Below, piece after piece: positions 42,506 through 53,799 of a stretch of DNA of 64,000 nucleotides (the first letter of the stretch is position 1; every line of letters starts with the position of its first letter). The stretch is from NCBI RefSeq assembly GCF_009650765.1, contig NZ_CP045740.1, forward strand, positions 3,100,001 through 3,164,000. The letters run 5' to 3'. The stretch is from Streptomyces sp. SUK 48. GTDB lineage: Bacteria; Actinomycetota; Actinomycetes; Streptomycetales; Streptomycetaceae. Both the position numbers and the translations under genes were made by a program. The notes below the pieces were generated by a model. It saw only the letters and a list, made by a program, of their open reading frames with translations. It was not told the origin of the DNA and searched no databases.

Positions 42506-43036
42506 ATGGAGCAGCACAGAACGCGACCCCCGAACGACGGACGGCGCCGCGGCAACCGGCCGCACGCCCATCTGCCGCCGCAGGCCCGGCGCCGCCCGCC
42601 CGGCCCGGTGGCGGGGCGCGGCGCGGGGCAGTCACGGCCGGTGCCGGGCCCGGGGCTGCCGGGCCCCCGGCTCACCGGGCTCGGCGGCGGCCTGTTCTGC
42701 GTCGCCGCGATGTTCGTCCTGGGCTGCCTCGACGAGCTGCTCTTCGGCGGCTCGCCACCGGTGTACGGCGTGCTGTTCCTGCCCGTGTGCGTGCTGACCG
42801 CGCTGTGGGTGCGCCCCGGGGACGTGCTGACCGCGCCCGTCGCGGTGCCCATCGCCTTCGCGGCCGGGCTGCTCGTGGTCGCCGACGGGCGCGAGGGGGT
42901 GCTCGGCCGGCTGATGGGCCTGGTGACGGGGCTGGCCACCCAGGCCGGCTGGCTGTACGGGGGGACGCTCGTCGCGGGGGTGATCGTGCTCGTACGGCGG
43001 GTGCGGTGGGTGCGGGGGCGGCGGCGCCCGCACTGA
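42506..43036 (+). CDS. Small multi-pass membrane protein, DUF6542-like
   Basis: This 176-aa protein has an Arg/Pro/Gly-rich cytoplasmic N-terminus (about 55 residues), then four hydrophobic segments (LGGGLFCVAAMFVLGCL, VYGVLFLPVCVLTALWV, APVAVPIAFAAGLLVVA, GGTLVAGVIVLVRRV) and a basic C-terminus. It resembles the Streptomyces membrane proteins grouped as DUF6542, found beside ychF and ispH-type genes. Function is unknown. It is divergent from ychF (188 bp apart) and convergent with ppgK. Confidence 0.75.
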   Translation: MEQHRTRPPNDGRRRGNRPHAHLPPQARRRPPGPVAGRGAGQSRPVPGPGLPGPRLTGLGGGLFCVAAMFVLGCLDELLFGGSPPVYGVLFLPVCVLTALWVRPGDVLTAPVAVPIAFAAGLLVVADGREGVLGRLMGLVTGLATQAGWLYGGTLVAGVIVLVRRVRWVRGRRRPH

Positions 43037-43171
43037 GCGAGGGGGTAGCAGGGGGCAGCAGGGGGCAGCTGAGCGGATCAGCGGCCTGGACGGCGCGGCT
43101 GACGGCCCTCCGCGCGCCGCCCCGCGACCGCTCCCGCTCCCCGCGACCGCTCCCCGCATCGCCGCGGCGGC

Positions 43172-43918
43172 CTACGACTGCTGTGCCGCCCGCATCGCCG
43201 CCCCCACGATTCCCGCGTTGTTCTGGAGCTGCGCGGGGACGATGTCGGCCTTGATGCCCTCGATGTGGTGCAGGAACTTGTCGGCCTTGCGGCTGACCCC
43301 GCCGCCGATGATGAACAGCTCGGGCGAGAACAGCATCTCCACGTGCGCCAGGTACTTCTGGACGCGGCGCGCCCACTGCTCCCAGCTGAGGTCGTGGTCC
43401 TCCTTGGCCTTGCTGGATGCCTTGTGCTCGGCATCGTGGCCGTGCAGCTCCAGGTGGCCCAGTTCGGTGTTGGGGACCAGGACGCCGTCCGCGAAGAGGG
43501 CGCTGCCGATGCCGGTGCCGAAGGTGAGCAGGATGACCGTGCCCCCGCGGCCCTGGCCCGCGCCGAACTGCATCTCGGCGACGCCCGCCGCGTCCGCGTC
43601 GTTGACCACCGTCACCGGCAGGCCGCCCAGCCGGCCGCCGAACAGGGCGCGCGCGTCGGTGTCGATCCAGCTCTTGTCGACATTGGCCGCCGTACGGACC
43701 GTGGCCCCGCCGGTGACCACGCCGGGGAAGGTCAGGCCCACCGGGCCGGTCCAGCCGAAGTGGTCGATCACCTGCTTCACCCCGTCGGCCACGCCGTCGG
43801 GCGTCGCCGGGTGGGGGGTGAGCACCTTGCAGCGCTCCTGGGCGAGATCGCCCCTGTCGAGGTCCACAGGGGCGCCCTTGATCCCGGATCCGCCGATGTC
43901 CACGCCGAAGATCTGCAT
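43172..43918 (-). CDS. ppgK: Polyphosphate/ATP glucokinase (ROK family)
   Basis: The 248-aa enzyme starts MQIFGVDIGGSGIKGAPVDL (phosphate motif 1), has NVDKSWIDTD, VVNDADAAGVAEMQFGAG with the catalytic Asp, the second phosphate motif LLTFGTGIGSALF, GHLELHG and the C-terminal GGGVSRKADKF. This is the actinobacterial PpgK pattern, phosphorylating glucose with polyphosphate or ATP. The gene is 49 bp after ispH on the same strand, so the two may be cotranscribed. Confidence 0.93.
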   Translation of the reverse strand: MQIFGVDIGGSGIKGAPVDLDRGDLAQERCKVLTPHPATPDGVADGVKQVIDHFGWTGPVGLTFPGVVTGGATVRTAANVDKSWIDTDARALFGGRLGGLPVTVVNDADAAGVAEMQFGAGQGRGGTVILLTFGTGIGSALFADGVLVPNTELGHLELHGHDAEHKASSKAKEDHDLSWEQWARRVQKYLAHVEMLFSPELFIIGGGVSRKADKFLHHIEGIKADIVPAQLQNNAGIVGAAMRAAQQS

Positions 43919-43967
43919 GGCTCCACGTTACGACGGGGCACTGACCGTCCCGCCCGTGAGGGCGTGA

Positions 43968-44975
43968 TCACTCCTCGGAAGCGCCCGATCCACCGCGCTC
44001 GGCCACCAGGTTCGCCGCCTCCTCGCGCAGGTCGCGGCGGAGCTCCTTGGGCAGCGAGAAGGTGATGGACTCCTCGGCGGTCTTGACGATCTCCACGTCC
44101 GCGTAGCCGCGCGCGGCGAGCCACTCCAGGACCTGCTCGACCAGCACGTCCGGCACGGAGGCGCCGGAGGTGACGCCGACGGTGTGCGCGCCCTCCAGCC
44201 AGCTCTCGTCGATCTCGTCGGCGAAGTCCACCAGGTACGCCTCGCGGGCGCCGGCGAGCTTGGCGACCTCGACCAGGCGCTTGGAGTTGGAGGAGTTGCG
44301 CGAGCCGACCACGATGACCAGGTCGGAATCGGCGCCCATCTGCTTCACCGCGATCTGGCGGTTCTGCGTGGCGTAGCAGATGTCGTCGCTGGGCGGGGAG
44401 ACCAGGCCCGGGAACTTGGTCTTCAGGGCGTCGACGGTCTCCATGGTCTCGTCCACGGAGAGGGTGGTCTGCGACAGCCAGACGACCTTCGACGGGTCCC
44501 GGACCTCGACCTTGGCGACGTCCTCGGGGCCGTCGACCAGCTGGATGTGCTCGGGGGCCTCGCCGGAGGTGCCGATGACCTCCTCGTGGCCCTCGTGGCC
44601 GATCAGCAGGATGTCGTAGTCCTCGTTGGCGTACCGGACGGCTTCCTTGTGGACCTTGGTGACCAGGGGGCAGGTCGCGTCGATGGTGGCGAGCCGGCCC
44701 CGCTCGGCCTCCTCGTGGACGACGGGGGCCACGCCGTGCGCCGAGAACATGACGATGTTGCCCTCGGGCACCTCCTCCGTGCGTTCGACGAAGACGGCGC
44801 CCTTCTTCTCCAGGGTCTGCACGACGTACTTGTTGTGGACGATCTCGTGCCGGACGTAGATCGGGGCGCCGTACTGTTCCAGGGCCTTCTCGACGGCGAT
44901 CACGGCGCGGTCCACACCGGCGCAGTAGCCTCGGGGGGCGGCGAGCAGGACACGGCGGCGAGGCGAAGCGGTCAT
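43968..44975 (-). CDS. ispH: 4-Hydroxy-3-methylbut-2-enyl diphosphate reductase (MEP pathway)
   Basis: The 335-aa iron-sulfur enzyme makes IPP and DMAPP from HMBPP, the last step of the MEP isoprenoid pathway. The three cluster cysteines are at residues 18 ([10 protein letters not shown]), 102 (DATCPLVTK) and 200 ([11 protein letters not shown]). The catalytic-site motifs [17 protein letters not shown] and [11 protein letters not shown] are also present. The ATG at 44975 gives the correct N-terminus; the longer frame to 45095 is not conserved. It is divergent from xseA (92 bp apart). Confidence 0.96.
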   Translation of the reverse strand: MTASPRRRVLLAAPRGYCAGVDRAVIAVEKALEQYGAPIYVRHEIVHNKYVVQTLEKKGAVFVERTEEVPEGNIVMFSAHGVAPVVHEEAERGRLATIDATCPLVTKVHKEAVRYANEDYDILLIGHEGHEEVIGTSGEAPEHIQLVDGPEDVAKVEVRDPSKVVWLSQTTLSVDETMETVDALKTKFPGLVSPPSDDICYATQNRQIAVKQMGADSDLVIVVGSRNSSNSKRLVEVAKLAGAREAYLVDFADEIDESWLEGAHTVGVTSGASVPDVLVEQVLEWLAARGYADVEIVKTAEESITFSLPKELRRDLREEAANLVAERGGSGASEE

Positions 44976-45067
44976 GGGTCCATCGTAGGGGGCGTACGAC
45001 GACGCCGGGTTCCGCCGCCCGCGCCCGGCCGGACCTCCTTGTCGGTGGCGGCCATTACGCTCGGCGC

Positions 45068-46276
45068 ATGGCTTTGAAGACGACCCCTGAGGCACCCCTG
45101 CCGGTCGGTGAGGTCTCCCGGTTGATCGGGGGATGGATCGACCGGCTGGGCGCGGTGTGGGTCGAGGGGCAGATCACCCAGCTGTCGCGGCGGCCGGGCG
45201 CCGGCGTCGTGTTCCTGACGCTGCGCGACCCGTCGTACGACATCTCGGTCGGCGTGACCTGCTTCCGGCAGGTGTTCGACGACGTGGCGGACGTCGTCGG
45301 CGAGGGCGCCCGCGTCCTCGTGCTGGCCAAGCCGGAGTGGTACGCGCCGAGAGGCCAGCTCTCCCTGCGCGCGGCCGAGATCAGGCCGGTCGGGGTCGGT
45401 GAGCTGCTGGCCCGCCTGGAGCAGCTGAAGAAGTCGCTCGCGGCGGAGGGGCTGTTCGCGGCGGAGCGCAAGAAGCCGCTGCCGTTCCTGCCGCAGCTGA
45501 TCGGCCTGGTCTGCGGCCGCGCCTCCGCCGCCGAGCGGGACGTGCTGGAGAACGCCCGGCACCGCTGGCCCGCGGTGCGCTTCGAGGTGCGCAACGTCCC
45601 CGTGCAGGGGGTGCACGCCGTCCCGCAGGTCGTGCGGGCGGTCCAGGAGCTGGACGCGATCGAGGACGTGGACGTCATCGTCGTCGCCCGGGGCGGCGGC
45701 AGCGTGGAGGATCTGCTGCCCTTCTCGGACGAGCAGCTGGTGCGCGCGGTGGCGGGGTGCCGTACGCCGGTCGTGTCCGCGATCGGGCACGAGCCGGACA
45801 GTCCGCTGCTCGACCTGGTCGCGGATCTGCGCGCCTCCACCCCGACCGACGCGGCCAAGAAGGTCGTACCGGACGTGGGCGAGGAACTGGAGCGGGTGCG
45901 GATGCTGCGGGGCCGCGCCCGGCGCTGTGTGCACGCGCTCCTCGACCGCGAGGAGCGGGGGCTGGCGCACGCGCTGGCCCGGCCCGCGCTGGAGGATCCG
46001 CACCGGATGCTCGACGAGCGGGCGGACCATGTGGCCTCCCTGGCCGGGCGGGCCCGGCGCACCCTCGGCCATCTGCTGGACCGCGCGGACTCGGAGCTGA
46101 CGCACACCCGCGCGCGCGTGGTGGCCCTCTCCCCCGCGGCCACGCTGAAACGCGGTTACGCGGTGCTGCAACGCTCCGACGGGCACGTGGTGCGCGATCC
46201 GGGCGAGGTGAGTGAGGGCGAGGCGCTGCGCGCGCGCGTCGCCGACGGCGAATTCACGGTGAAGGTGGGCGAATGA
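45068..46276 (+). CDS. xseA: Exodeoxyribonuclease VII large subunit
   Basis: The 402-aa subunit has an N-terminal OB-fold ([27 protein letters not shown]) and the catalytic domain with [34 protein letters not shown] and [27 protein letters not shown]. The Arg-rich helical C-terminal part holds the small subunits. It degrades single-stranded DNA from either end. The final ATGA overlap with xseB shows translational coupling. Confidence 0.96.
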   Translation: MALKTTPEAPLPVGEVSRLIGGWIDRLGAVWVEGQITQLSRRPGAGVVFLTLRDPSYDISVGVTCFRQVFDDVADVVGEGARVLVLAKPEWYAPRGQLSLRAAEIRPVGVGELLARLEQLKKSLAAEGLFAAERKKPLPFLPQLIGLVCGRASAAERDVLENARHRWPAVRFEVRNVPVQGVHAVPQVVRAVQELDAIEDVDVIVVARGGGSVEDLLPFSDEQLVRAVAGCRTPVVSAIGHEPDSPLLDLVADLRASTPTDAAKKVVPDVGEELERVRMLRGRARRCVHALLDREERGLAHALARPALEDPHRMLDERADHVASLAGRARRTLGHLLDRADSELTHTRARVVALSPAATLKRGYAVLQRSDGHVVRDPGEVSEGEALRARVADGEFTVKVGE

Positions 46277-46515
46277 CCGGCAAGACGGAGACCGGCGAGG
46301 CGCAGGAGACGCTCTCGTACGAGCAGGCGCGGGACGAGCTGATCGAGGTCGTGCGGCGGCTGGAGGCGGGCGGCGCCTCGCTGGAGGACTCCCTGGCGCT
46401 GTGGGAGCGCGGGGAGGAGCTGGCCAAGGTGTGCCGGCGCTGGCTGGAGGGGGCGCGCGCCCGGCTGGACGCGGCGCTCGCGGAGGAGGAGGGCACGGGC
46501 GAGGAGGCCGAGTAG
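46273..46515 (+). CDS. xseB: Exodeoxyribonuclease VII small subunit
   Basis: The 80-aa helical protein has the family core [35 protein letters not shown] and [13 protein letters not shown]. Several copies bind the XseA C-terminal helices. The ATG overlaps the xseA stop by four bases. The last 12 residues are acidic and variable. Confidence 0.94.
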   Translation: MTGKTETGEAQETLSYEQARDELIEVVRRLEAGGASLEDSLALWERGEELAKVCRRWLEGARARLDAALAEEEGTGEEAE

Positions 46516-46560
46516 GAGCCGCCCGAGGCTGTGGGGTGGGTCACCCTGCGGCCGGTTTTG

Positions 46561-46625
46561 TTGAAAGTTAAAACTCAATGGGCGTAGGGTCGTACGGTCA
46601 GCAGCGGTCCGGAGCGGACCGTACG
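46561..46625 (+). promoter_or_regulatory. Nitroreductase promoter with MarR-like dyad and leader hairpin
   Basis: TTGAAA (46561-46566), an 18-bp spacer and TAGGGT (46585-46590) form a good promoter 55 bp before the nitroreductase ATG. The -35 box and spacer contain TTGAAAGTTAAAACTCAA (46561-46578), an imperfect dyad of the kind bound by MarR-family repressors. Directly downstream a 9-bp inverted repeat (46591-46599 with 46617-46625) spans the start site. The AT-rich block stands out from its surroundings. Confidence 0.5.
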
Positions 46626-46644
46626 CATCACCGAGGAAGTCACG

Positions 46645-47235
46645 ATGTCTCTCGTTCTCGACCCCGCCGCCCAGGACCTGCTGTTCCGTGCGGCCCACAC
46701 CGCGAACACCTTCACCGACGAGCCGGTGACCGAGGAGCAGGTCCGGGCGATCTACGACCTGGTCAAGTACGGCCCGACCGCCTTCAACCAGACCCCGCTG
46801 CGCGTCACCCTGGTCCGCTCCCCCGAGGCCCGTGAGCGCCTCGTCCAGCACATGGCCGAGGGCAACCGCCCCAAGACCGCCACCGCCCCGCTGGTCGCGA
46901 TCCTCGCCGCGGACAACGAGTTCCACGAGGAGCTGCCGACCCTGTTCCCGGCCTTCCCGGCCGCCAAGGACGCCTTCTTCGCCGAGCGCCCGGCCCGTGA
47001 GCGCTCCGCCGCGCTGAACTCCGCGCTCCAGGCCGCCTACTTCATCGTCGGCGTGCGCGCCGCCGGTCTCGCCGCGGGCCCGATGACCGGGTTCGACCCC
47101 GAGGGTGTGCGCAAGGAGTTCCTGGACGACGACCACACCCCGCTGATGGTCGTCAACATCGGCCGCCCGGGCCCGGACGCGTCGTACCCGCGCTCCCCCC
47201 GGCTCGCGTACGAGGACGTCGTCACGACCGTCTGA
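46645..47235 (+). CDS. Nitroreductase family flavoprotein (malonic semialdehyde reductase/RutE-like)
   Basis: The 196-aa FMN enzyme shows the family start FRAAHTANTFTDEPVTEEQVRAIYDLVKYGPTAFN (Arg/Ser-type FMN phosphate contacts), NQTPLRV, and the C-terminal PLMVVNIGRPG block. Its length and pattern match the RutE/HadB-like clade that reduces 3-oxopropanoate or quinone- and nitro-type compounds with NAD(P)H. It is a single gene with its own regulated-looking promoter and an 18-bp terminator. Inducible detoxification of electrophiles is a reasonable inference from the MarR-like dyad. Confidence 0.9.
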   Translation: MSLVLDPAAQDLLFRAAHTANTFTDEPVTEEQVRAIYDLVKYGPTAFNQTPLRVTLVRSPEARERLVQHMAEGNRPKTATAPLVAILAADNEFHEELPTLFPAFPAAKDAFFAERPARERSAALNSALQAAYFIVGVRAAGLAAGPMTGFDPEGVRKEFLDDDHTPLMVVNIGRPGPDASYPRSPRLAYEDVVTTV

Positions 47236-47248
47236 GCCGCCCCCGCCA

Positions 47249-47287
47249 CGCGGAGAGGCCCCCGGCATCGCCGGGGGCCTCTCCGCG
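47249..47287. terminator. Strong bidirectional terminator between nitroreductase and DUF4245 genes
   Basis: A perfect 18-bp stem (47249-47266 with 47270-47287) with a 3-nt ATC loop lies 14 bp after the nitroreductase stop and 12 bp before the converging DUF4245 stop. Confidence 0.88.
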
Positions 47288-47299
47288 TCGGTCGACGGG

Positions 47300-47845
47300 T
47301 CAGGACGCGGAGGAGGTCTTCTCCATCCGGAGCGCCGACGCCATCTTCGTCAGATCGGTGAAGGACGCCGTGCCGGCGACCACGGTGGTCGAGCCGGGCG
47401 TGTCCCGCAGGACGAGGGCGTCGTAGCGGCCACCGGTGTAGTGGGTCCAGGTGCGGCCGTCGATCCGCTCGGTGGTCGTGGTGGCCTTCGCGCCCTGGGT
47501 GGCCTGGTCGATGAAGTCGGCCCGCTTCTGCGTCGACTGCTCGATCTGGACATACTGGGCATCAGGGGTCTGGAAGCCCAGGTGCCAGTAGTCGCCGTTC
47601 GCGCCGTCGTAGCTCACCGAGGTGGCCTTCCAGGCGTCGGACAGGCCCTCGGGGCCCGCCACCGGGTAGCTCGCCGCCCTGCGGGCCGTGATCAGCTCGA
47701 CCCGGTAGTCGACCCGCTTGAGGTCGGGAGCGTGATTGTCGTGCGGGATGGCGAAGAGGTAGACGACCGCCGCCGCGATGCCGATCAGGGCCAGGGAGAG
47801 AATCATGTCCCGGGCCGTCTTCTGCTTGCCTTTCGAACCTGCCAC
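47300..47845 (-). CDS. DUF4245 family membrane-anchored protein
   Basis: This 181-aa protein has a basic N-terminus (MAGSKGKQKTARDM), one transmembrane helix (about 14-33, ILSLALIGIAAAVVYLFAI) and an extracytoplasmic domain of about 145 residues with YDGANGDYWHLGFQTP and YVQIEQSTQ. This architecture is that of actinobacterial DUF4245 proteins, which have no known function. It starts at GTG 47845, divergent from glpX (126 bp apart), a pairing often seen in actinobacteria. Confidence 0.87.
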   Translation of the reverse strand: MAGSKGKQKTARDMILSLALIGIAAAVVYLFAIPHDNHAPDLKRVDYRVELITARRAASYPVAGPEGLSDAWKATSVSYDGANGDYWHLGFQTPDAQYVQIEQSTQKRADFIDQATQGAKATTTTERIDGRTWTHYTGGRYDALVLRDTPGSTTVVAGTASFTDLTKMASALRMEKTSSAS

Positions 47846-47971
47846 GTCCCTATGGTCGCAGGTGCCTCAGGCGCTCAAACGTGGGGTCCCCTGCTCATTT
47901 TGTCTGCCTAACGATAGAGTCATGGCCAAGACCCTCATCCGGCCGTCGCCGTATCAGAAAGGTGCGCCCCG

Positions 47972-49006
47972 ATGACCGAAAATCATCACCTGCCCTCCGA
48001 ACTCGATGTTCCCGCCGAGGCTCCCGACCGCAACCTCGCCCTGGAACTCGTCCGGGTGACCGAAGCCGCGGCGATGGCCGCCGGCCGCTGGGTCGGGCGC
48101 GGTGACAAGAACGGCGCCGACGGCGCCGCGGTGCGCGCCATGCGGTCCCTCGTCTCCACCGTCTCGATGAACGGCGTCGTCGTCATCGGCGAGGGGGAGA
48201 AGGACGAAGCCCCGATGCTCTTCAACGGGGAGCACGTCGGGGACGGCACCGGCCCCGAGGTGGACATCGCCGTCGACCCGATCGACGGCACCACGCTGAC
48301 CGCCAAGGGCATGCCTAACGCGATCGCCGTGCTGGCCGCCGCCGAGCGCGGCGCCATGTTCGACCCGTCCGCCGTGTTCTACATGGACAAGCTGGTCACC
48401 GGCCCCGAGGCCGCGGACTTCGTGGACATCGACGCGCCCGTCGCCGTGAACATCCGGCGGATCGCCAAGGCGAAGAAGGCGACCCCGGAGGACGTCACCG
48501 TCGTCATCCTGGACCGGCCCCGGCACGAGGGCCTGATCAAGGAGGTCCGGGAGGCCGGCGCCCGCATCAAGCTGATCTCCGACGGCGATGTCGCCGGCTC
48601 CGTCTACGCGCTGCGCGAGGGCACGGGCGTCGACCTGCTGCTCGGCATCGGCGGTACGCCGGAGGGCATCATCTCGGCCTGCGCCGTGAAGTGCCTGGGC
48701 GGCACGATCCAGGGCAAGCTGTGGCCCAAGGACGACGAGGAGCGGCAGCGGGCGATCGACGCCGGGCACGACCTCGACCGGGTGCTCATGACGGACGACC
48801 TGGTCTCCGGGGAGAACGTGTTCTTCGTGGCCACCGGCATCACCGACGGCGAGCTGCTGCGCGGGGTGCGGTACCGGTCGGAGACCGCGCTCACCGAGTC
48901 GATCGTGATGCGCTCGAAGTCGGGCACGGTGCGCCGGATCGACTCCGAGCACCGCCTGCGCAAGCTGCGGGCCTACAGCGCGATCGATTTCGAGCGGGCC
49001 AAGTAG
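47972..49006 (+). CDS. glpX: Class II fructose-1,6-bisphosphatase (GlpX)
   Basis: The 344-aa enzyme performs the gluconeogenic hydrolysis of fructose-1,6-bisphosphate and is the usual FBPase of actinobacteria. Motifs include [29 protein letters not shown], the metal/phosphate site [16 protein letters not shown], and [12 protein letters not shown] with [14 protein letters not shown]. The ATG is at 47972; a TAGAGT -10 box at 47915-47920 suggests a leader of about 45 nt, although no good -35 is visible. A terminator follows at 49044. Confidence 0.96.
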   Translation: MTENHHLPSELDVPAEAPDRNLALELVRVTEAAAMAAGRWVGRGDKNGADGAAVRAMRSLVSTVSMNGVVVIGEGEKDEAPMLFNGEHVGDGTGPEVDIAVDPIDGTTLTAKGMPNAIAVLAAAERGAMFDPSAVFYMDKLVTGPEAADFVDIDAPVAVNIRRIAKAKKATPEDVTVVILDRPRHEGLIKEVREAGARIKLISDGDVAGSVYALREGTGVDLLLGIGGTPEGIISACAVKCLGGTIQGKLWPKDDEERQRAIDAGHDLDRVLMTDDLVSGENVFFVATGITDGELLRGVRYRSETALTESIVMRSKSGTVRRIDSEHRLRKLRAYSAIDFERAK

Positions 49007-49043
49007 GCCGAGGCCGAGCGGGCCAGGCGGTCCGCTCGGCGCG

Positions 49044-49069
49044 AGCGCCCCCTGTGCGGAGGGGGCGCT
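49044..49069 (+). terminator. Terminator of glpX
   Basis: A perfect 10-bp stem (49044-49053 with 49060-49069, 6-nt loop) lies 38 bp after the glpX stop. It is followed by a GCCGGC-rich block (49077-49130) with further overlapping dyads before the converging WhiB-like gene. Confidence 0.7.
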
Positions 49070-49116
49070 TTCGCTTGCCGGCCGGCTGTGTCGGCCGGCC
49101 CGGCAAGCCGGCCTTG

Positions 49117-49491
49117 TCAGCCGGCTATGCGGTCCGTCGTCGCGCGGGTCGCCTTCTTCAGGTCCAGTTCGCGGCGGCGGCGCCGCGCCAGGACCACCCG
49201 GCGCTCGGCGGCCGTCAGACCGCCCCAGACGCCGTAGGGCTCGGGCTGGAGGAGTGCGTGTTCACGGCACTCGACCATGACCGGGCAGCGGGCGCAGACG
49301 CGCTTGGCCGCCTCCTCCCGGGACAGCCGGGCGGCGGTCGGCTCCTTGGACGGGGCGAAGAACAGCCCCGCCTCGTCACGCCGGCACACGGCCTCGGTGT
49401 GCCAGGGTGCCTCCTGGTCCCGCTCCCGTGCCGGCTCCCGCTGGGCCGGTACGGCAGCTACCTGCAAGGACGAATGCGGCGGTCGCAGCAC
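49117..49491 (-). CDS. wblI: WhiB-like iron-sulfur regulator (Wbl family)
   Basis: The 124-aa protein has the four cluster cysteines at residues 36, 66, 69 and 75 ([19 protein letters not shown]) and the G(V/I)WGG turn ([15 protein letters not shown]), followed by a basic C-terminal tail (ARRRRREL) for DNA contact. Wbl proteins bind [4Fe-4S] clusters and partner the primary sigma factor to control development or stress. An AGGAG site precedes GTG 49491. The symbol wblI is suggested from position between glpX and fumarase genes in S. coelicolor, not from a search. It is convergent with glpX. Confidence 0.88.
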   Translation of the reverse strand: MLRPPHSSLQVAAVPAQREPARERDQEAPWHTEAVCRRDEAGLFFAPSKEPTAARLSREEAAKRVCARCPVMVECREHALLQPEPYGVWGGLTAAERRVVLARRRRRELDLKKATRATTDRIAG

Positions 49492-49623
49492 GGGTCTACT
49501 CCTGACGACGGCTTCGCGAGCGAGAGACGATGCAGCAAGCCCTACCCGCTGTACGCGCGCCTATGCACTGCGTTCCCAACCACGGGTGATTGCCGGGGAG
49601 TTCGCGGCCGTCCTTCGCGGCCG

Positions 49624-50322
49624 TCAACGGTCCAGGTGTCTGCGCAGCTTCCGCTCGACCTTGTCCTGGACCCGCTCCAGGATGTCCGAGACGAGCTTGC
49701 CCCGCTTGGGCCGGGCCTCCACATTGCCGAGGACGGCCCACCCGTCGACGTAGACGACCGGCGCGTCCGTCTCGGTCGAGTCCAGCGTCGCCACGTCGAA
49801 GTTGCCGAGGACGCCGCCGCCGGTGCCGCGCAGCGACACGTTCTCCGGGACGCGGATCTGGATGTCGCCGAAGACCGAGACCGCCTTGATCACGACCTGC
49901 TGGTACTCGAAGACCGCCTCGCTGAGGTCGATCTCGACGCTGCCGAAGACGGAGTACGCGTGCAGCCGGCGGCCGGCGCGCCAGCGGCCGCGGCGGACCG
50001 CGCTGCTGAAGACGGCCACCACGTTCGCGTCGGACTCGCTGGGTATGTCGTCCGTGGGGCGCGGCGGGGCGGGGGTGTAGGCGGCACGGGCGGAGTGCTG
50101 GTGGGCGGCGGGCAGGTCCTGGATGAAGACCTCCAGCTCGCCGACCGTCTTCGCGTGCAGCACGCCGTCCACGCGCTCGGCGTGCTCGTCGGCGGTGAGC
50201 CGGCCCTCGGCGAGGGCCTCGCGGAGGATGTCGGCGACCCGGTCGCGCTCGGCGTCCGAGGCGCGCAGGGCGGAGACGCTCGGGGTGGCGTCCTGGATAC
50301 GAACGGGCTTCTGAAGGTCCAC
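49624..50322 (-). CDS. DUF1707 and LiaF-like (cell-wall-active antibiotic response) domain protein
   Basis: The 232-aa protein has an N-terminal DUF1707 domain (about 18-70: [36 protein letters not shown]) and a C-terminal beta-solenoid region (about 100-215) with repeated [27 protein letters not shown] and [11 protein letters not shown] units. That region resembles the DUF2154/LiaF-like domain of envelope-stress sensors. There is no transmembrane helix, so it is probably cytoplasmic or membrane-peripheral. It is divergent from the class I fumarase. Its function is not established. Confidence 0.87.
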   Translation of the reverse strand: MDLQKPVRIQDATPSVSALRASDAERDRVADILREALAEGRLTADEHAERVDGVLHAKTVGELEVFIQDLPAAHQHSARAAYTPAPPRPTDDIPSESDANVVAVFSSAVRRGRWRAGRRLHAYSVFGSVEIDLSEAVFEYQQVVIKAVSVFGDIQIRVPENVSLRGTGGGVLGNFDVATLDSTETDAPVVYVDGWAVLGNVEARPKRGKLVSDILERVQDKVERKLRRHLDR

Positions 50323-50478
50323 GGCAGCAGCGTACCGAAACGCGATAGATCGCGACTAGGGGTGTGGATGACTCGACTGAGCCTTACCTCACAAGCCGGG
50401 CGCCGACGGCAGGTTCTACGCTGGACGGGCCCGCCAGCGTCGGCGGGCGCCGTCCGTCAGAGTGAGGAATGGGCTGAG

Positions 50479-52173
<1,695 letters not shown>

Positions 52174-52180
52174 CGCTCCC

Positions 52181-52214
52181 GGTGCGGCGGGGACGGCTCC
52201 CGCCCCGCCGCACC
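52181..52214 (+). terminator. Terminator between fumA and fumC
   Basis: A perfect 12-bp stem (52181-52192 with 52203-52214, 10-nt loop) starts 8 bp after the fumA stop. fumC begins at 52319, so the two fumarase genes are probably transcribed separately. Confidence 0.75.
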
Positions 52215-52318
52215 ACCCGCCCCTCCCCCGCGGCCTCGCCTGACCCGTACGGGGGCCGGGCCGCGGCCGATGGCCCAACCCCCGGAACAACACGGGCCCC
52301 TCGACCGCTGTACCCGGT

Positions 52319-53704
52319 ATGAGCGAATACCGCATCGAGCACGACTCCATGGGCGAGGTCCGGGTACCGGCGGACGCCAAGTGGCGGGCGCAGACGCAGC
52401 GGGCCGTGGAGAACTTCCCCGTGTCCGGGCAGCGGATCGAGCGGGCGCACATCGAGGCGCTCGCCCGGATCAAGGCGGCCGCGGCGAAGGTGAACGCCGA
52501 ACTCGGGGTGCTGGACAAGGACGTCGCGGGGGCGATCCAGGAGGCGGCCGGGGAGGTCGCCCGGGGCGACTGGGACGAGCACTTCCCGGTCGACGTCTTC
52601 CAGACCGGTTCGGGCACCTCGTCCAACATGAACACCAACGAGGTCCTCGCGACCCTGGCGAGCGAGCGGCTCGGGCGCCCGGTGCATCCCAACGACCACG
52701 TCAACGCCTCGCAGTCGTCCAACGACGTCTTCCCCTCCTCGATCCACATCGCCGCCACCGCCGCCGTCACCCATGACCTGATCCCGGCCCTCGGCCACCT
52801 CGCCGCCGCGCTGGAGCGCAAGAGCGCCGAGTTCGCCGACGTGGTGAAGTCGGGCCGTACGCACCTGATGGACGCGACGCCGGTGACGCTGGGCCAGGAG
52901 TTCGGCGGCTACGCGGCGCAGGTCCGGTACGGCGTCGAGCGGCTGCGCGCCTCGCTGCCCCGGCTGGCCGAGCTGCCGCTGGGCGGCACCGCGGTGGGCA
53001 CCGGCATCAACACTCCGCCCGGGTTCTCCGCCGCCGTCATCGAGGAGGTCGCCCGCACCACCGGCCTGCCGCTGACCGAGGCCCGCGACCACTTCGAGGC
53101 GCAGGGCGCCCGGGACGGCATCGTGGAGACCAGCGGGCAGCTGCGGACCATCGCGGTCGGCCTGACGAAGATCGCCAACGATCTGCGCTGGATGGCTTCG
53201 GGCCCGCGCACCGGGCTCGCCGAGATCCGGCTGCCCGACCTCCAGCCGGGCTCCTCGATCATGCCGGGCAAGGTCAACCCGGTGGTGCCGGAGGCCGTGC
53301 TGATGGTCGCCGCCCAGGTCGTCGGCAACGACGCGACGATCGCCACCGCGGGCGCCGCCGGCAACTTCGAGCTGAACGTGATGCTCCCGGTCATCGCCAA
53401 GAACGTCCTGGAATCGATCCGGCTGCTGGCCAACGTGACCCGGCTGCTGGCGGACCGCACCGTCGACGGCATCACCGCCGACCGCGAACGCGCCCGCGAG
53501 TACGCCGAGTCCTCGCCGTCCGTCGTCACCCCGCTGAACAAGTACATCGGCTACGAGGAGGCCGCGAAGGTCGCCAAGAAGGCGCTCGCCGAACGCAGGA
53601 CGATCCGTCAGGTGGTCCTGGAGGGCGGGTACGTGGAGCGCGGCGAGCTGACCGCGGAGCAGCTCGACGAGGCGCTGGACGTGCTGCGGATGACCCGTCC
53701 GTAA
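52319..53704 (+). CDS. fumC: Class II fumarate hydratase
   Basis: The 461-aa protein is an iron-independent member of the fumarase/aspartase superfamily. It has the three conserved regions: [25 protein letters not shown] with the catalytic His, and [15 protein letters not shown] with the catalytic Ser loop. It starts at ATG 52319 ([17 protein letters not shown]). Having it next to the cluster-containing class I enzyme lets the TCA cycle continue under oxidative or iron stress; that is inference from the known properties of the two classes. Confidence 0.96.
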   Translation: MSEYRIEHDSMGEVRVPADAKWRAQTQRAVENFPVSGQRIERAHIEALARIKAAAAKVNAELGVLDKDVAGAIQEAAGEVARGDWDEHFPVDVFQTGSGTSSNMNTNEVLATLASERLGRPVHPNDHVNASQSSNDVFPSSIHIAATAAVTHDLIPALGHLAAALERKSAEFADVVKSGRTHLMDATPVTLGQEFGGYAAQVRYGVERLRASLPRLAELPLGGTAVGTGINTPPGFSAAVIEEVARTTGLPLTEARDHFEAQGARDGIVETSGQLRTIAVGLTKIANDLRWMASGPRTGLAEIRLPDLQPGSSIMPGKVNPVVPEAVLMVAAQVVGNDATIATAGAAGNFELNVMLPVIAKNVLESIRLLANVTRLLADRTVDGITADRERAREYAESSPSVVTPLNKYIGYEEAAKVAKKALAERRTIRQVVLEGGYVERGELTAEQLDEALDVLRMTRP

Positions 53705-53799
53705 CCCCTGAGCGAACCTTTTCGGCCACCGCGCACGCGCACGGGGGAACCGTGACCCGCGCCGCAGCGCCCGTCCCGCCCGGCACCTAATATCTGCCC

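Noticed and set aside
49077..49130. GCCGGC-rich overlapping dyads as a riboswitch or repeat array
   Set aside because: They look like low-complexity sequence between converging genes, probably extra terminator structure, without a recognisable aptamer.
48691..50478. 1160-residue frame ending in the class I fumarase
   Set aside because: The first 596 residues overlap glpX, the Wbl gene and the DUF1707 gene in other frames, so only the part from ATG 50479 is real.
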